A DNA stretch of 8,126 nt from Elusimicrobiota bacterium (GTDB lineage Bacteria > Elusimicrobiota > Elusimicrobia > UBA1565 > UBA9628): positions 1 through 8,126 of the forward strand of contig JAGWJU010000047.1 in the NCBI GenBank assembly GCA_028865585.1, given 5' to 3'. Below are positions 1-6,686 of the stretch, in pieces. Position 1 is the first letter of the stretch; each line of letters starts with the position of its first letter. The position numbers and the translations under genes are program-made. The notes beneath the pieces were generated by a model. It made no database searches. It was given only the letters and a program-made list of their open reading frames with translations, and had not been told where the DNA came from.

Positions 1-2550
1 ATTGCCGAATTAAGGAATGAGTACAAGGACGCCGGCCGTTCCGAGCAAGAATACCTTGACGCGGCCGGAGCTCTGGCCATCGATATCGTCAACCGCATCT
101 GCGGCAAAGGCGATTTCAAGGATAAGGACAACACCGTCATAACGAAGTTGCGCCCGGAGCAGGAGCAGGTTATTCTGACTTGGCTCAAGGACTACTGGAA
201 CGGGGACAATATGGCATTCTACCGCTTGCTGACCGGAGGCGGCAAAACTTTGTCGGAAGCTTCCATCGCGCGGTTTCTCGTTCCCATGGCGCGGATGGAG
301 GGCCGTAAGGGCGTGATTATTACAACGACCAGTGAGGAACTGCACAGGCAGCTCGTCGCCGATCTTTTGGCCTACGGGGGCGGCCGCGTGCCCGACGGCA
401 TCAAAGTGATGACCATGGGGGAGCTGATGGGCGAACAGGCCCAGGCCCAGGCTCAAGGGCGCCCGGGGCCATTCCAAGATTTCTATCTTATGGGCGATGA
501 GATGGACGAGGCGGGTCAAAGGCCGCCTGTCTCGGTCGGGAGTCAGACCGGCCAGTTCAGCCTGCCGGGAATAAACCCGGTGCTGTTGCGCGTGCAAACG
601 GCCGAGCGGGAAGCGGAAACTCATTATCGCGCTGAATATAAAGGTAAAAACGTAGGCCAGCAGGCTTGGCTGAAGATGAAGGAGGAAAACCCCGCGCTTC
701 GAGCGGATGTGGAGGCGCGCAGCCGCCGGATTTGGCAGGAAGAGATTCAGCCTGCGTTGCAGGAGGCCAAGACCCCCGCGTTTAAGGAGCGATTCCTTGA
801 TCCCGGATCGGACTATTACAGGAACTTGGGGTTCCATTTTGCCAACGAGGCGGACTACGTCGCAGAGTTCGGGATGACTCCCGCGCAGGCGTATCAAAAG
901 ATGATGAAGGAGTATAAAGATAATTTCGGAGCTGATTTTTATCCCAAAGGATCGCCGAGCCGGCTTTTCGCCAAGGCGGGGGCCATTGAGCGGCTGTTTG
1001 AGAGTCCTGAAAAGTGGGTCGAGCGGATCGTGGACGGCGCGGGCATCCTGAGTTCGTCGACCGAGAAACAGCTCGCGAGGATGTATACCACGACCAAGGA
1101 GATGGATCCCAATTATCGCGGCCCCAATAGGGTTATCACGGTCTATAACGGCGAGCCCCAGAGCAAGATGGATAATTACGAGCTTATGGCGGCTCAGGCG
1201 CGGGCGGGGACGGAGCTGACGCTGCCCTTCAAGCATGAGGCCGTGGTGAATTTGAAGGGATTCTTGATGGCGGCCAAGAACGCCGGCGCCAAAGTCTACG
1301 GACTTTCAGGCTCTTTGAACGAGCATCTTGCCGACGGCATGAAGAAGATGGGGATGAAGATTCATGGCGAGGCCAGCATGTATCCGGAAGGCAAGGATAT
1401 CGATTTGGACGTGAGCGCCGACGGCCAATCGCTGAAAGACTTGACGCAGGTGCTCGCCGCGCCCCGGACTTCGGAAACGCCGCATTTGGCCATCGTCGGC
1501 ACGTCCGACCGGCTTGCGGCGGACCGGCTGAAGAAAGACTTGACGGAGGCGGGCAAGCGCGCCCTGATCGTTTCGCATCCCTTCTCGGTCCATCAGACCA
1601 ATAACATGTTCATGAACACCGGCATTGACGAGGCGCGAGCGGCGGTGGCGAAGGGAGAGGCGGACGTCGTCATCTTCGTCGATTCCTACCGCGGGATCAA
1701 CTTGGTGTATAAGGCTTTTGCGCACGGGGACATCGACGCCTACGTTCTTAACCCCGATAAGCTTTCAACGACGGACTTCATCCAGCTGATTGGACGCTGG
1801 GCCAAAGGGCGCTTGCCCTCGGATGCGGAAGGCAATCCCAACGTGACGGTGCGCCTGCACGGCATCATCGACGGCGAGGATGTGCCGGAATCCGTGGAGA
1901 ACTTGGCGGGCACTCCCGGGTACGATTCGGCTTTGTACCAGTGGCTGAAGGAGGAGGCGCAGCGGGAAATGGAGCGGCAGGCCGTGATGAGTTCGGGGTT
2001 CGTTTCCACCAAAGATTTAAAGGAACCGGCCGCGAAAGCCACCAAAGCGCAAAAAGCGGCGCCCGCGCCCGCCGCGCCGCCGTCCGGGGCAGCCGTTCCC
2101 GGCGCCTCTTCTAAGAGGACCCTTCCGGTCTTGAAGAAGGATCCCAACGCCATGCCGAGCGGCAAGCCCAAGCGGATTTCACGCAAGGAAAAGGATCAGG
2201 CCAACATCAACGCCATTAAAGGGGAGAACCGCGCGGCCGTGGTTCTCGCGCGCAACGGCTACGAAGTGGAGCAACTCGAGGAAACCAAGGGCGCGGCCAA
2301 CAACCCCGACTATAGAATCAACGGCAGGATTTTCGACTGCTACACCCCGCAGAGCGGCAATGTCCGCAACGCCGCCGACTATATCGCGAAAAAGGTGGGG
2401 AAAGGCCAGGCGGATCGCATCGTCTTGAACCTGGATAATTCAAAGATGAGGCTTGACAGGCTGGGAAAGCAGCTCAAGACCGACCCGATCAAGGGTTTGA
2501 AGGAAATTATCGTAATTAAAGGAAACAAGGTCATCCATTTCTGGCCTTGA
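1..2550 (+). CDS. SecA-like SF2 ATPase fused to C-terminal CdiA-type tRNase toxin (5' partial)
   Basis: The frame is open from base 1, so the start lies upstream; a TTG at 148 falls inside the conserved motor region and is unlikely to be the true start. Numbering from base 1 gives 849 residues. Residues about 45-650 look like a SecA-type ATPase: a Q-motif-like LRPEQEQ at 50-56, Walker A TGGGKT at 78-83, DEMDEA at 166-171, LSGS at 435-438 (compare MTGT of SecA), SYRGIN at 562-567, and QLIGRWAKGR at 595-604. R599 fits the first arginine finger, while the usual second Arg position is K602. About 260 residues separate motif II from LSGS, where SecA carries its preprotein-crosslinking insertion. 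A Lys/Ala/Pro-rich linker (about 675-737) leads to a CdiA C-terminal tRNase-like domain (738-849). The likely role is a polymorphic toxin whose C-terminus cleaves tRNA in target cells. The motor's role (delivery, self-translocation or something else) is unknown. A generic helicase remains the alternative to SecA. Confidence 0.85.
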   Translation: MAELRNEYKDAGRSEQEYLDAAGALAIDIVNRICGKGDFKDKDNTVITKLRPEQEQVILTWLKDYWNGDNMAFYRLLTGGGKTLSEASIARFLVPMARMEGRKGVIITTTSEELHRQLVADLLAYGGGRVPDGIKVMTMGELMGEQAQAQAQGRPGPFQDFYLMGDEMDEAGQRPPVSVGSQTGQFSLPGINPVLLRVQTAEREAETHYRAEYKGKNVGQQAWLKMKEENPALRADVEARSRRIWQEEIQPALQEAKTPAFKERFLDPGSDYYRNLGFHFANEADYVAEFGMTPAQAYQKMMKEYKDNFGADFYPKGSPSRLFAKAGAIERLFESPEKWVERIVDGAGILSSSTEKQLARMYTTTKEMDPNYRGPNRVITVYNGEPQSKMDNYELMAAQARAGTELTLPFKHEAVVNLKGFLMAAKNAGAKVYGLSGSLNEHLADGMKKMGMKIHGEASMYPEGKDIDLDVSADGQSLKDLTQVLAAPRTSETPHLAIVGTSDRLAADRLKKDLTEAGKRALIVSHPFSVHQTNNMFMNTGIDEARAAVAKGEADVVIFVDSYRGINLVYKAFAHGDIDAYVLNPDKLSTTDFIQLIGRWAKGRLPSDAEGNPNVTVRLHGIIDGEDVPESVENLAGTPGYDSALYQWLKEEAQREMERQAVMSSGFVSTKDLKEPAAKATKAQKAAPAPAAPPSGAAVPGASSKRTLPVLKKDPNAMPSGKPKRISRKEKDQANINAIKGENRAAVVLARNGYEVEQLEETKGAANNPDYRINGRIFDCYTPQSGNVRNAADYIAKKVGKGQADRIVLNLDNSKMRLDRLGKQLKTDPIKGLKEIIVIKGNKVIHFWP
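2212..2547 (+). other. CdiA C-terminal tRNase-like toxin domain
   Basis: These are the last 112 residues of the motor protein. Family hallmarks visible by eye are GEN at residues 741-743 followed by an Ala-rich helix and NGYEVEQ, then NPDYRINGRIFDCY at 768-781, an Asn/Arg-rich turn, a KKVGKGQADRIVLNL strand, and a final KGLKEIIVIKG strand. E742, D770 and D779, plus a Lys in the KKVGKGQ segment, are candidate acidic/basic active-site residues of a PD-(D/E)xK-like nuclease. CdiA-CT domains of this class cut tRNA and are neutralised by an immunity protein encoded just downstream, which is the arrangement here. The family call comes from motif recognition without an alignment. Confidence 0.72.
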
Positions 2551-2556
2551 CGCTCC

Positions 2557-2976
2557 GTGTCCATCGGCTATACCCTCTACGTCGCCTCGGGCGCGGATCC
2601 GAGCGCCGTTCCCGCCGCCCTGGGCGTCCAAGGCAAGATGTCCCGGCAGAAGTCCTGGGTTTCGGACGGGCCGGTCTCCATTACGGCTTGGCGGCTCGCG
2701 GGGCGCCGTCCCGGCGTGGCGGAAAAAAACGGCGTCGCGGCGGAGTTGGGAGTGGATTTCGAGCTTTATCTCCCCGAGCTTGAGGAGGCGAAAAAAGCCA
2801 TGGTGCGCGATGTGGCGGCCGTGCTCGCGAGTCTTAAGGGCGATGCGGTTTTTATCGACATGGCGGACCGCGTCGTATTAAGGCGGAAAAAGGGCCGCTG
2901 GGCCGTCAATCGCACCGCGCCGCTTTGGACGCCCGAACTTCTGGCTCTAGTGCCGGAGCCATACGATTGTTTTTAG
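2557..2976 (+). CDS. Putative immunity protein, SitI3-like
   Basis: This encodes 139 residues from a GTG start, 6 bases after the toxin stop. No clear Shine-Dalgarno sequence precedes it, so translation is probably coupled to the toxin gene. The next in-frame ATG (2638) would remove the first 27 residues, including the conserved-looking N-terminal strand. There is no signal peptide or membrane segment, so it should be cytoplasmic. The N-terminus (SIGYTLYVASG), the central acidic strand FELYLPELEEAKKAM, GDAVFID at 95-101 with the following VVLRRKKGRW, and WTPELLALVPEPYD near the C-terminus match my memory of the SitI3 immunity family from the Myxococcus Sit toxin system. The inferred job is to bind and block the adjacent tRNase. 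The immunity role is well supported by position; the SitI3 name is less certain. Confidence 0.7.
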   Translation: MSIGYTLYVASGADPSAVPAALGVQGKMSRQKSWVSDGPVSITAWRLAGRRPGVAEKNGVAAELGVDFELYLPELEEAKKAMVRDVAAVLASLKGDAVFIDMADRVVLRRKKGRWAVNRTAPLWTPELLALVPEPYDCF

Positions 2977-2993
2977 CGGCGGCGAAATTTTTA

Positions 2994-3021
2994 CCGGAAA
3001 AAGACTTGAAAATTCCGGAAA
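2994..3021 (+). repeat. Paired CCGGAAA motifs flanking the -35 (possible operator)
   Basis: CCGGAAA occurs at 2994-3000 and again at 3015-3021. The copies are 21 bases apart, about two helical turns, one on each side of the predicted -35 hexamer. The second copy sits in the perfect palindrome TTCCGGAA (3013-3020), so the first half can also be read as an inverted repeat CCGGAA-N13-TTCCGG. The placement would suit a repressor or activator site, but the motif is short and may be chance. Confidence 0.25.
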
Positions 3022-3034
3022 CGCCCGCCATAAT
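3006..3034 (+). promoter_or_regulatory. Sigma70-type promoter for the 3168 gene
   Basis: The -35 is TTGAAA (3006-3011), the spacer is 17 bases, and the -10 is CATAAT (3029-3034). Each hexamer differs from consensus by one base and the spacing is optimal. An overlapping TAATAT at 3031-3036 would give a 19-base spacer and is less likely. The predicted transcription start is near 3040-3042, leaving a 5' leader of about 127 bases before the ATG at 3168. It lies in an AT-rich patch within otherwise GC-rich DNA, directly after the immunity gene. Confidence 0.6.
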
Positions 3035-3040
3035 ATCCCG

Positions 3041-3167
3041 TCATGCTTGCGAGATTCCATCTGGGACTAAAGGCCCGGGAAATCCTGGGCCTTTTTAGTC
3101 TTTTTCCGGGGCCATTAGACTCTCTTCAGGCAGGCTGCGCACCAGTATCCTAAATTCATACGCGCGC
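3041..3167 (+). promoter_or_regulatory. Candidate attenuator leader with alternative pairing
   Basis: This is the predicted 5' leader of the 3168 gene. Beyond the terminator hairpin, the segment CCGGGGCCATTAGAC (3106-3120) can pair with the hairpin's 5' arm (3065-3079) at 12 of 15 positions, in competition with the terminator's own 3' arm. The mismatches are A3066-A3119, A3071-A3114 and G3077-G3108. Such mutually exclusive pairing is the logic of an attenuator or riboswitch expression platform. The alternative helix is weaker than the terminator, so something would have to favour it. No known riboswitch consensus was recognised. The rest of the leader (3121-3167) holds no clear ribosome binding site. 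Confidence 0.35.
3065..3105 (+). terminator. Intrinsic terminator hairpin within the 3168 gene leader
   Basis: The 5' arm GACTAAAGGCCCGGG (3065-3079) pairs with 3084-3100 across an AAAT tetraloop (3080-3083). This gives 14 Watson-Crick pairs and one G-U, with a two-base T bulge on the 3' side. Five Ts follow at 3101-3105. It could end transcripts of the toxin-immunity operon. Because it lies downstream of the promoter at 3006-3034, it could also stop transcripts headed for the 3168 gene. Confidence 0.75.
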
Positions 3168-3260
3168 ATGAAAAGGTTTCTTCATAAGCTGACGGCCGTC
3201 GTGGTCACGGGAGCGCTGCTGCTCCTGACCCCCGGCATTTCCTGCTATCAAGTTCTCGCG
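3168..3260 (+). other. Sec signal peptide
   Basis: Residues 1-31 show a basic n-region (K2, R3, H6, K7), a hydrophobic core from A10 to L20, a Pro/Gly turn at 22-23, and a VLA cleavage site before Q32. C26 is preceded by GIS rather than a lipobox LxG/A, so signal peptidase I processing is preferred over a lipoprotein. It implies the protein enters or crosses the inner membrane. Confidence 0.75.
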
Positions 3261-6200
3261 CAGGACGTTAGCGGCGAGAGTCAGCAAGGCGAATCTCCCA
3301 TCAATACGGGCTTGGGCCCGCAACTTCCCGGCGAGATGCTGCCGCAGCAATTCTCGATCAGTCCCGCCGATTTGGGCGGCCAGTATCAAATTCCGGACAT
3401 CGGCGCCGCTCTGCCTGGCCCCGTTTCAGTCGGCGCTCCCGCGGCTCAATCCGTTCCCGCGCCGGCGCAGTCCTCTTCCGTCCGCGCGCAATTAGCCCCA
3501 GCCGCGGAGCGTGCGCAGACCTCCTCGGCGGTTCTGCCGGAGGCGCCTGCCGGCGAGTCCCTCCCCAATGGAGCCTCTTCCGTTTCTCGAGGCGCCGCCG
3601 CGGCTCGGGCGGTTTCCCGCGCCGCAATCCCGTCCGCCGCGCGAACGCAGAGGGAGGCAGTCCGCCGCGGGTCTTTAGGCTGGCTGCGGAATACCGCAGG
3701 CAAGCTGCGCGGCTGGCTTAAGCCCGGCGCTTCCGCCGCGAACCTCAAATTCGAATCCGGCAAATCTTTTGACGCGGCTTACGGAAGATCGGCAAGCGCT
3801 CCATCGGCGGAGAAATCAGAGGCTTCCGGCCGCGCGCGCAAGGGCCGGCTTGCACGGGCTTTAGGCCTGACCGGAGCCGTCGCCGTGCCCGTTGCCGCGG
3901 CCGCGGTTCCGTTGCCCGCGAGGGCCGCGGCCGTCATGCACGCCGCCGCCCATTCCGGGGTCATGCACGCCGTCGGGTTGGCTTTCCACGCGGTTTTGAC
4001 TGCCCTTGGCCCCGCCGGCATCCACGCCATCTACCTCAGCATGAACATCCTAGCGGCCGGCTTGGCCTTGCCCGAGGTTCTGCGGACTTTCCGGAGGGGC
4101 GGCGCGCATCAGGTTCCCATGGGCGAGTTGACCATGGCCGTAGTCGGTTCCGCCATCTTCGGGCTCATCATAGGCCCGATGAAGGGCTATTGGGGCTGGG
4201 CCGCGCAGAACAACTACGGCGGCTTGTCCATGCTGGCCGTTCTTCCCATCGGCTGGATTTTGGGCCGCGGCGGCGTCAAGATTTTCGGCAGGCGCTTCTG
4301 GGGCCCTCTTCCGGAGCCGCAGAAGGCGGAAAATTCCTCCGCTCAAAAACCAGGGCTGCTCAAGCGGATATGGAGCGGCCTCAAAGATCCCGCCGTTTTG
4401 AGAACGATCGCGGCGGCGGCGCTCATCGGCGTCGCGGCCGTCGGATTCACCCAGTTGGCCGCCGTCCTGGGTCCGGCGGTTTTCCCGCCGCTTTTCAATT
4501 TCATCGCCTCCTTATTCCCGACCACGGCCTCGGGCATGGGCCTTCTGACGGCGGCGGCGCTTGCGGTTCCCGGCTACATCGCTTTGAAGTGGCTGCGCGG
4601 GCTTTTAAAGAGCCCCGTATCGTGGAAAAAGAAAGCGCTGCTGGGGTTGCCGCTTCTGGCGGCTTTCCCGGCGATGGCGTTCTGGCTCTGGCCGATGGCC
4701 AGCGCTTGGGCCTTGCCCATGACCGCGGACAAGATCGTCTCGCTCTTGAGCGGCTTTGGAGGGGGGCTTTTCGTCTTCTTGTTCGCTCCCGAAGTTATCC
4801 GCGCGCTGGTCGTCGGCGAGGACTCCTCCAAGCACTTCAACTGGCGGACGTCGCTCATCTTTTCCGTGGCGAGCTTGGGCTTCCTGATTTATTGGGGCAA
4901 CCAGTATTTCGTCAACCCCGCGTCGATGGGCGTGGCCGTGTCCAACATGATCCAAAACGCCATTGGAGGGCTGTTCTCGACCATCAGCTTCTTGCTGGCC
5001 TGGAAGCACAGAAATCATAAAGTGGCGTCCGCGGCGGAAGAGACTGGGAATGCCGCCCGCGTCGCCGCGGCCGGAGAGGCCGAAAAAATATCAAATCCCG
5101 GACAATCGCCTCCGGATCGCTCGCCGCCTGGAGAAAGTCCGGGCGCGCCTAAAACCGAGGGCGAAAACCTCTCGCCCCATGTTTACGAGAACATTTTCGG
5201 TTTCAGAGGAATCAGAGGCCGTTCCTACGCATCCGCCGGCTCCAAACCCCAGCCCCTCACGTCCCGCTCCACGTCGCCGCAGATTATCGACAGAATTTCA
5301 TCGCAGTTTAATATCTCTCGTGACAAAGTATTGCTTATAGCGTCCCGGCAGGGGCTTTCCGAAGCGGCTCCGGCCGCCAAATGGCTTGCGGTCTACGAGC
5401 GGCTCCAGAAATCAAACTACGAGCGGTTTAAAGAACTCGATCACGCCAAGAACGCCGGCCATAGCCTTTTCGGAGAAGCGATCCGGAAGGCCTGGGCCCG
5501 GCTGCGGGGCAAGGCGGCGCCGGATACGGGAGCCTTCCGCAAGCTCTCCAACAAAGCCTATGCGCCCGGCGCCAAGGGCGCACTCCAGCGCGCGGCCGGC
5601 GTTCATCGCCTCGTCATCGGTTTTTGGATCGGCTTCGTCTACGAGTGCTTCGACTCCTTCATCCTGGGCTATTTCCGGCAGGCGATGAGCTTCCATTTCC
5701 GCCACCGGAACGAGGATTTCCTAGGCGTCGCCGCCGGGCGCCAAGACGAACAAGCGGGCGCCTTGGCCGAAAACGCCCTGGCCGCCGCCGCCGCCGGTGT
5801 GCAAGGCCGGGGCTTGACCCCGATGGAGCGCTTCAACGCGACGGCCGTGGGGCACGCCGTGTCCGGCACGGTCATCCGGCCCTTCGTCCATCCCCTGCTG
5901 ACGTTCCTGCGCCGCCGTTTAGTCATGGCGGTCCTGAGCGCCGTCGCCATGGGGCTTTTAGGCGCGGCAGCGCCGGCTCTGCCGTTTCTTTCCATTTCCG
6001 TTCTGACCGTTCCGTTTTTAGGGCCGCTCATTTTGCATGCGGCGCATTTCTTCTTGTTTTCGGTCGCCTCGATTCCGGGCGTGGGCCATTTCATGCTTCC
6101 CATCGTGACCAAGGCGGTCAACGCCCTGCTCAAGGACTTGGTGCTGGGCCCCATGCTCAACACTTACGTGCTGTCGTTTTTGATGGCGCTGACGCGGCGC

Positions 6201-6563
6201 CCCATCCGCCGGTGGCTGCCCGCGTTGAAGAGCCGCTCGTTCTGGTGGGAAAGCCTTAAGACATACTTCGGCATGATGACCATCGGCGCCGAAATCGCCG
6301 GATGCCTGAGCTATTTCGCCGGCATCGACAGCGCCATCGATTCCCACGGCTTTTATCAGCTCATCGGCAAGCACGTCCACAGCCATTTCCATCTCTTCCA
6401 TGCGCTGGGTTCGGCCGTGGAAAGCCCCAAGGGCCAAAGCCTCATTCCTTTCGGAGGCGCCATCACCTGGGGCAACGCCCTGCTCTACCACTTCCAAAGC
6501 GCCGTCCACTTCAATATCTCCGACTGGATTGCGGCGCACCTCAACCCTGCGGCGCTGGCCTAG
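3168..6563 (+). CDS. Giant exported membrane protein with two PQ-loop/SemiSWEET-like segments; ends at in-frame TAG
   Basis: This encodes 1131 residues from ATG; no Shine-Dalgarno is visible, but the start gives a classic signal peptide. Layout: signal peptide 1-31; Ala/Pro/Ser/Arg-rich linker about 32-225; hydrophobic stretch 228-262; first PQ-loop-like segment about 285-366, with ALPEVLRTFRRGGAHQVP and an NN-GGL element; further membrane helices about 413-517; second PQ-loop-like segment about 523-615, with FAPEVIRALV, FNWRTSL, LIYWGNQYF and SNMIQNAIGG. A Pro/Ser-rich linker and charged helical region follow (about 616-810). A second hydrophobic domain spans about 812-1052, and a His-rich stretch lies at 1069-1078. 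PQ-loop and SemiSWEET families are small membrane proteins, often sugar or amino-acid transporters. Here they are embedded in a large multidomain protein, and its function is unknown. The frame continues past the terminal TAG, so the true product may be longer. Confidence 0.8.
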   Translation: MKRFLHKLTAVVVTGALLLLTPGISCYQVLAQDVSGESQQGESPINTGLGPQLPGEMLPQQFSISPADLGGQYQIPDIGAALPGPVSVGAPAAQSVPAPAQSSSVRAQLAPAAERAQTSSAVLPEAPAGESLPNGASSVSRGAAAARAVSRAAIPSAARTQREAVRRGSLGWLRNTAGKLRGWLKPGASAANLKFESGKSFDAAYGRSASAPSAEKSEASGRARKGRLARALGLTGAVAVPVAAAAVPLPARAAAVMHAAAHSGVMHAVGLAFHAVLTALGPAGIHAIYLSMNILAAGLALPEVLRTFRRGGAHQVPMGELTMAVVGSAIFGLIIGPMKGYWGWAAQNNYGGLSMLAVLPIGWILGRGGVKIFGRRFWGPLPEPQKAENSSAQKPGLLKRIWSGLKDPAVLRTIAAAALIGVAAVGFTQLAAVLGPAVFPPLFNFIASLFPTTASGMGLLTAAALAVPGYIALKWLRGLLKSPVSWKKKALLGLPLLAAFPAMAFWLWPMASAWALPMTADKIVSLLSGFGGGLFVFLFAPEVIRALVVGEDSSKHFNWRTSLIFSVASLGFLIYWGNQYFVNPASMGVAVSNMIQNAIGGLFSTISFLLAWKHRNHKVASAAEETGNAARVAAAGEAEKISNPGQSPPDRSPPGESPGAPKTEGENLSPHVYENIFGFRGIRGRSYASAGSKPQPLTSRSTSPQIIDRISSQFNISRDKVLLIASRQGLSEAAPAAKWLAVYERLQKSNYERFKELDHAKNAGHSLFGEAIRKAWARLRGKAAPDTGAFRKLSNKAYAPGAKGALQRAAGVHRLVIGFWIGFVYECFDSFILGYFRQAMSFHFRHRNEDFLGVAAGRQDEQAGALAENALAAAAAGVQGRGLTPMERFNATAVGHAVSGTVIRPFVHPLLTFLRRRLVMAVLSAVAMGLLGAAAPALPFLSISVLTVPFLGPLILHAAHFFLFSVASIPGVGHFMLPIVTKAVNALLKDLVLGPMLNTYVLSFLMALTRRPIRRWLPALKSRSFWWESLKTYFGMMTIGAEIAGCLSYFAGIDSAIDSHGFYQLIGKHVHSHFHLFHALGSAVESPKGQSLIPFGGAITWGNALLYHFQSAVHFNISDWIAAHLNPAALA
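6561..6563 (+). other. In-frame TAG splitting a continuous open frame
   Basis: The TAG is in the same frame as both the upstream coding sequence (3168) and the stop-free stretch 6564-8126. It reads NPAALA, stop, then GGGGAHHAFENAVF. Neither ATG, GTG, TTG nor CTG occurs in frame between the TAG and 6687. The purine-rich GGGGGGAGGAGGAG at 6563-6576 looks like a Shine-Dalgarno sequence but serves no in-frame start. The cause may be a nonsense mutation, a sequencing or assembly error, or stop readthrough; the sequence alone cannot decide. Confidence 0.6.
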
Positions 6564-6686
6564 GGGGGAGGAGGAGCCCATCACGCGTTTGAGAATGCGG
6601 TTTTCAATCCTCTCCAGAGGGACTTCCAGTTCAACGCCAAGGACTACGCGGCGTCCCCGCAAAAAGCCGCGGCGCATCTTCAGCGG

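Noticed and set aside
441..458. Short GCCCAG-type tandem repeat
   Set aside because: It encodes a short Ala-Gln run in the motor protein with only about three imperfect units, and shows no sign of a mobile or CRISPR repeat.
10..1236. Long open frame on the minus strand (408 codons) opposite the motor gene
   Set aside because: It is rich in Arg, Leu and His with no recognisable motif, and lies opposite a frame with clear ATPase motifs. It is a mirror of GC-rich codon usage.
3168..3260. Lipoprotein signal (Cys at residue 26)
   Set aside because: The residues before the Cys are GIS, lacking Leu or similar at -3, and a better signal peptidase I site follows at VLA.
6563..6597. Shine-Dalgarno-like GGAGGAGGAG upstream of ATG 6595 as a new gene start
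   Set aside because: The spacing is about 18 bases, which is too long, and the ATG is out of frame with the long downstream frame; its own frame closes by 6717.
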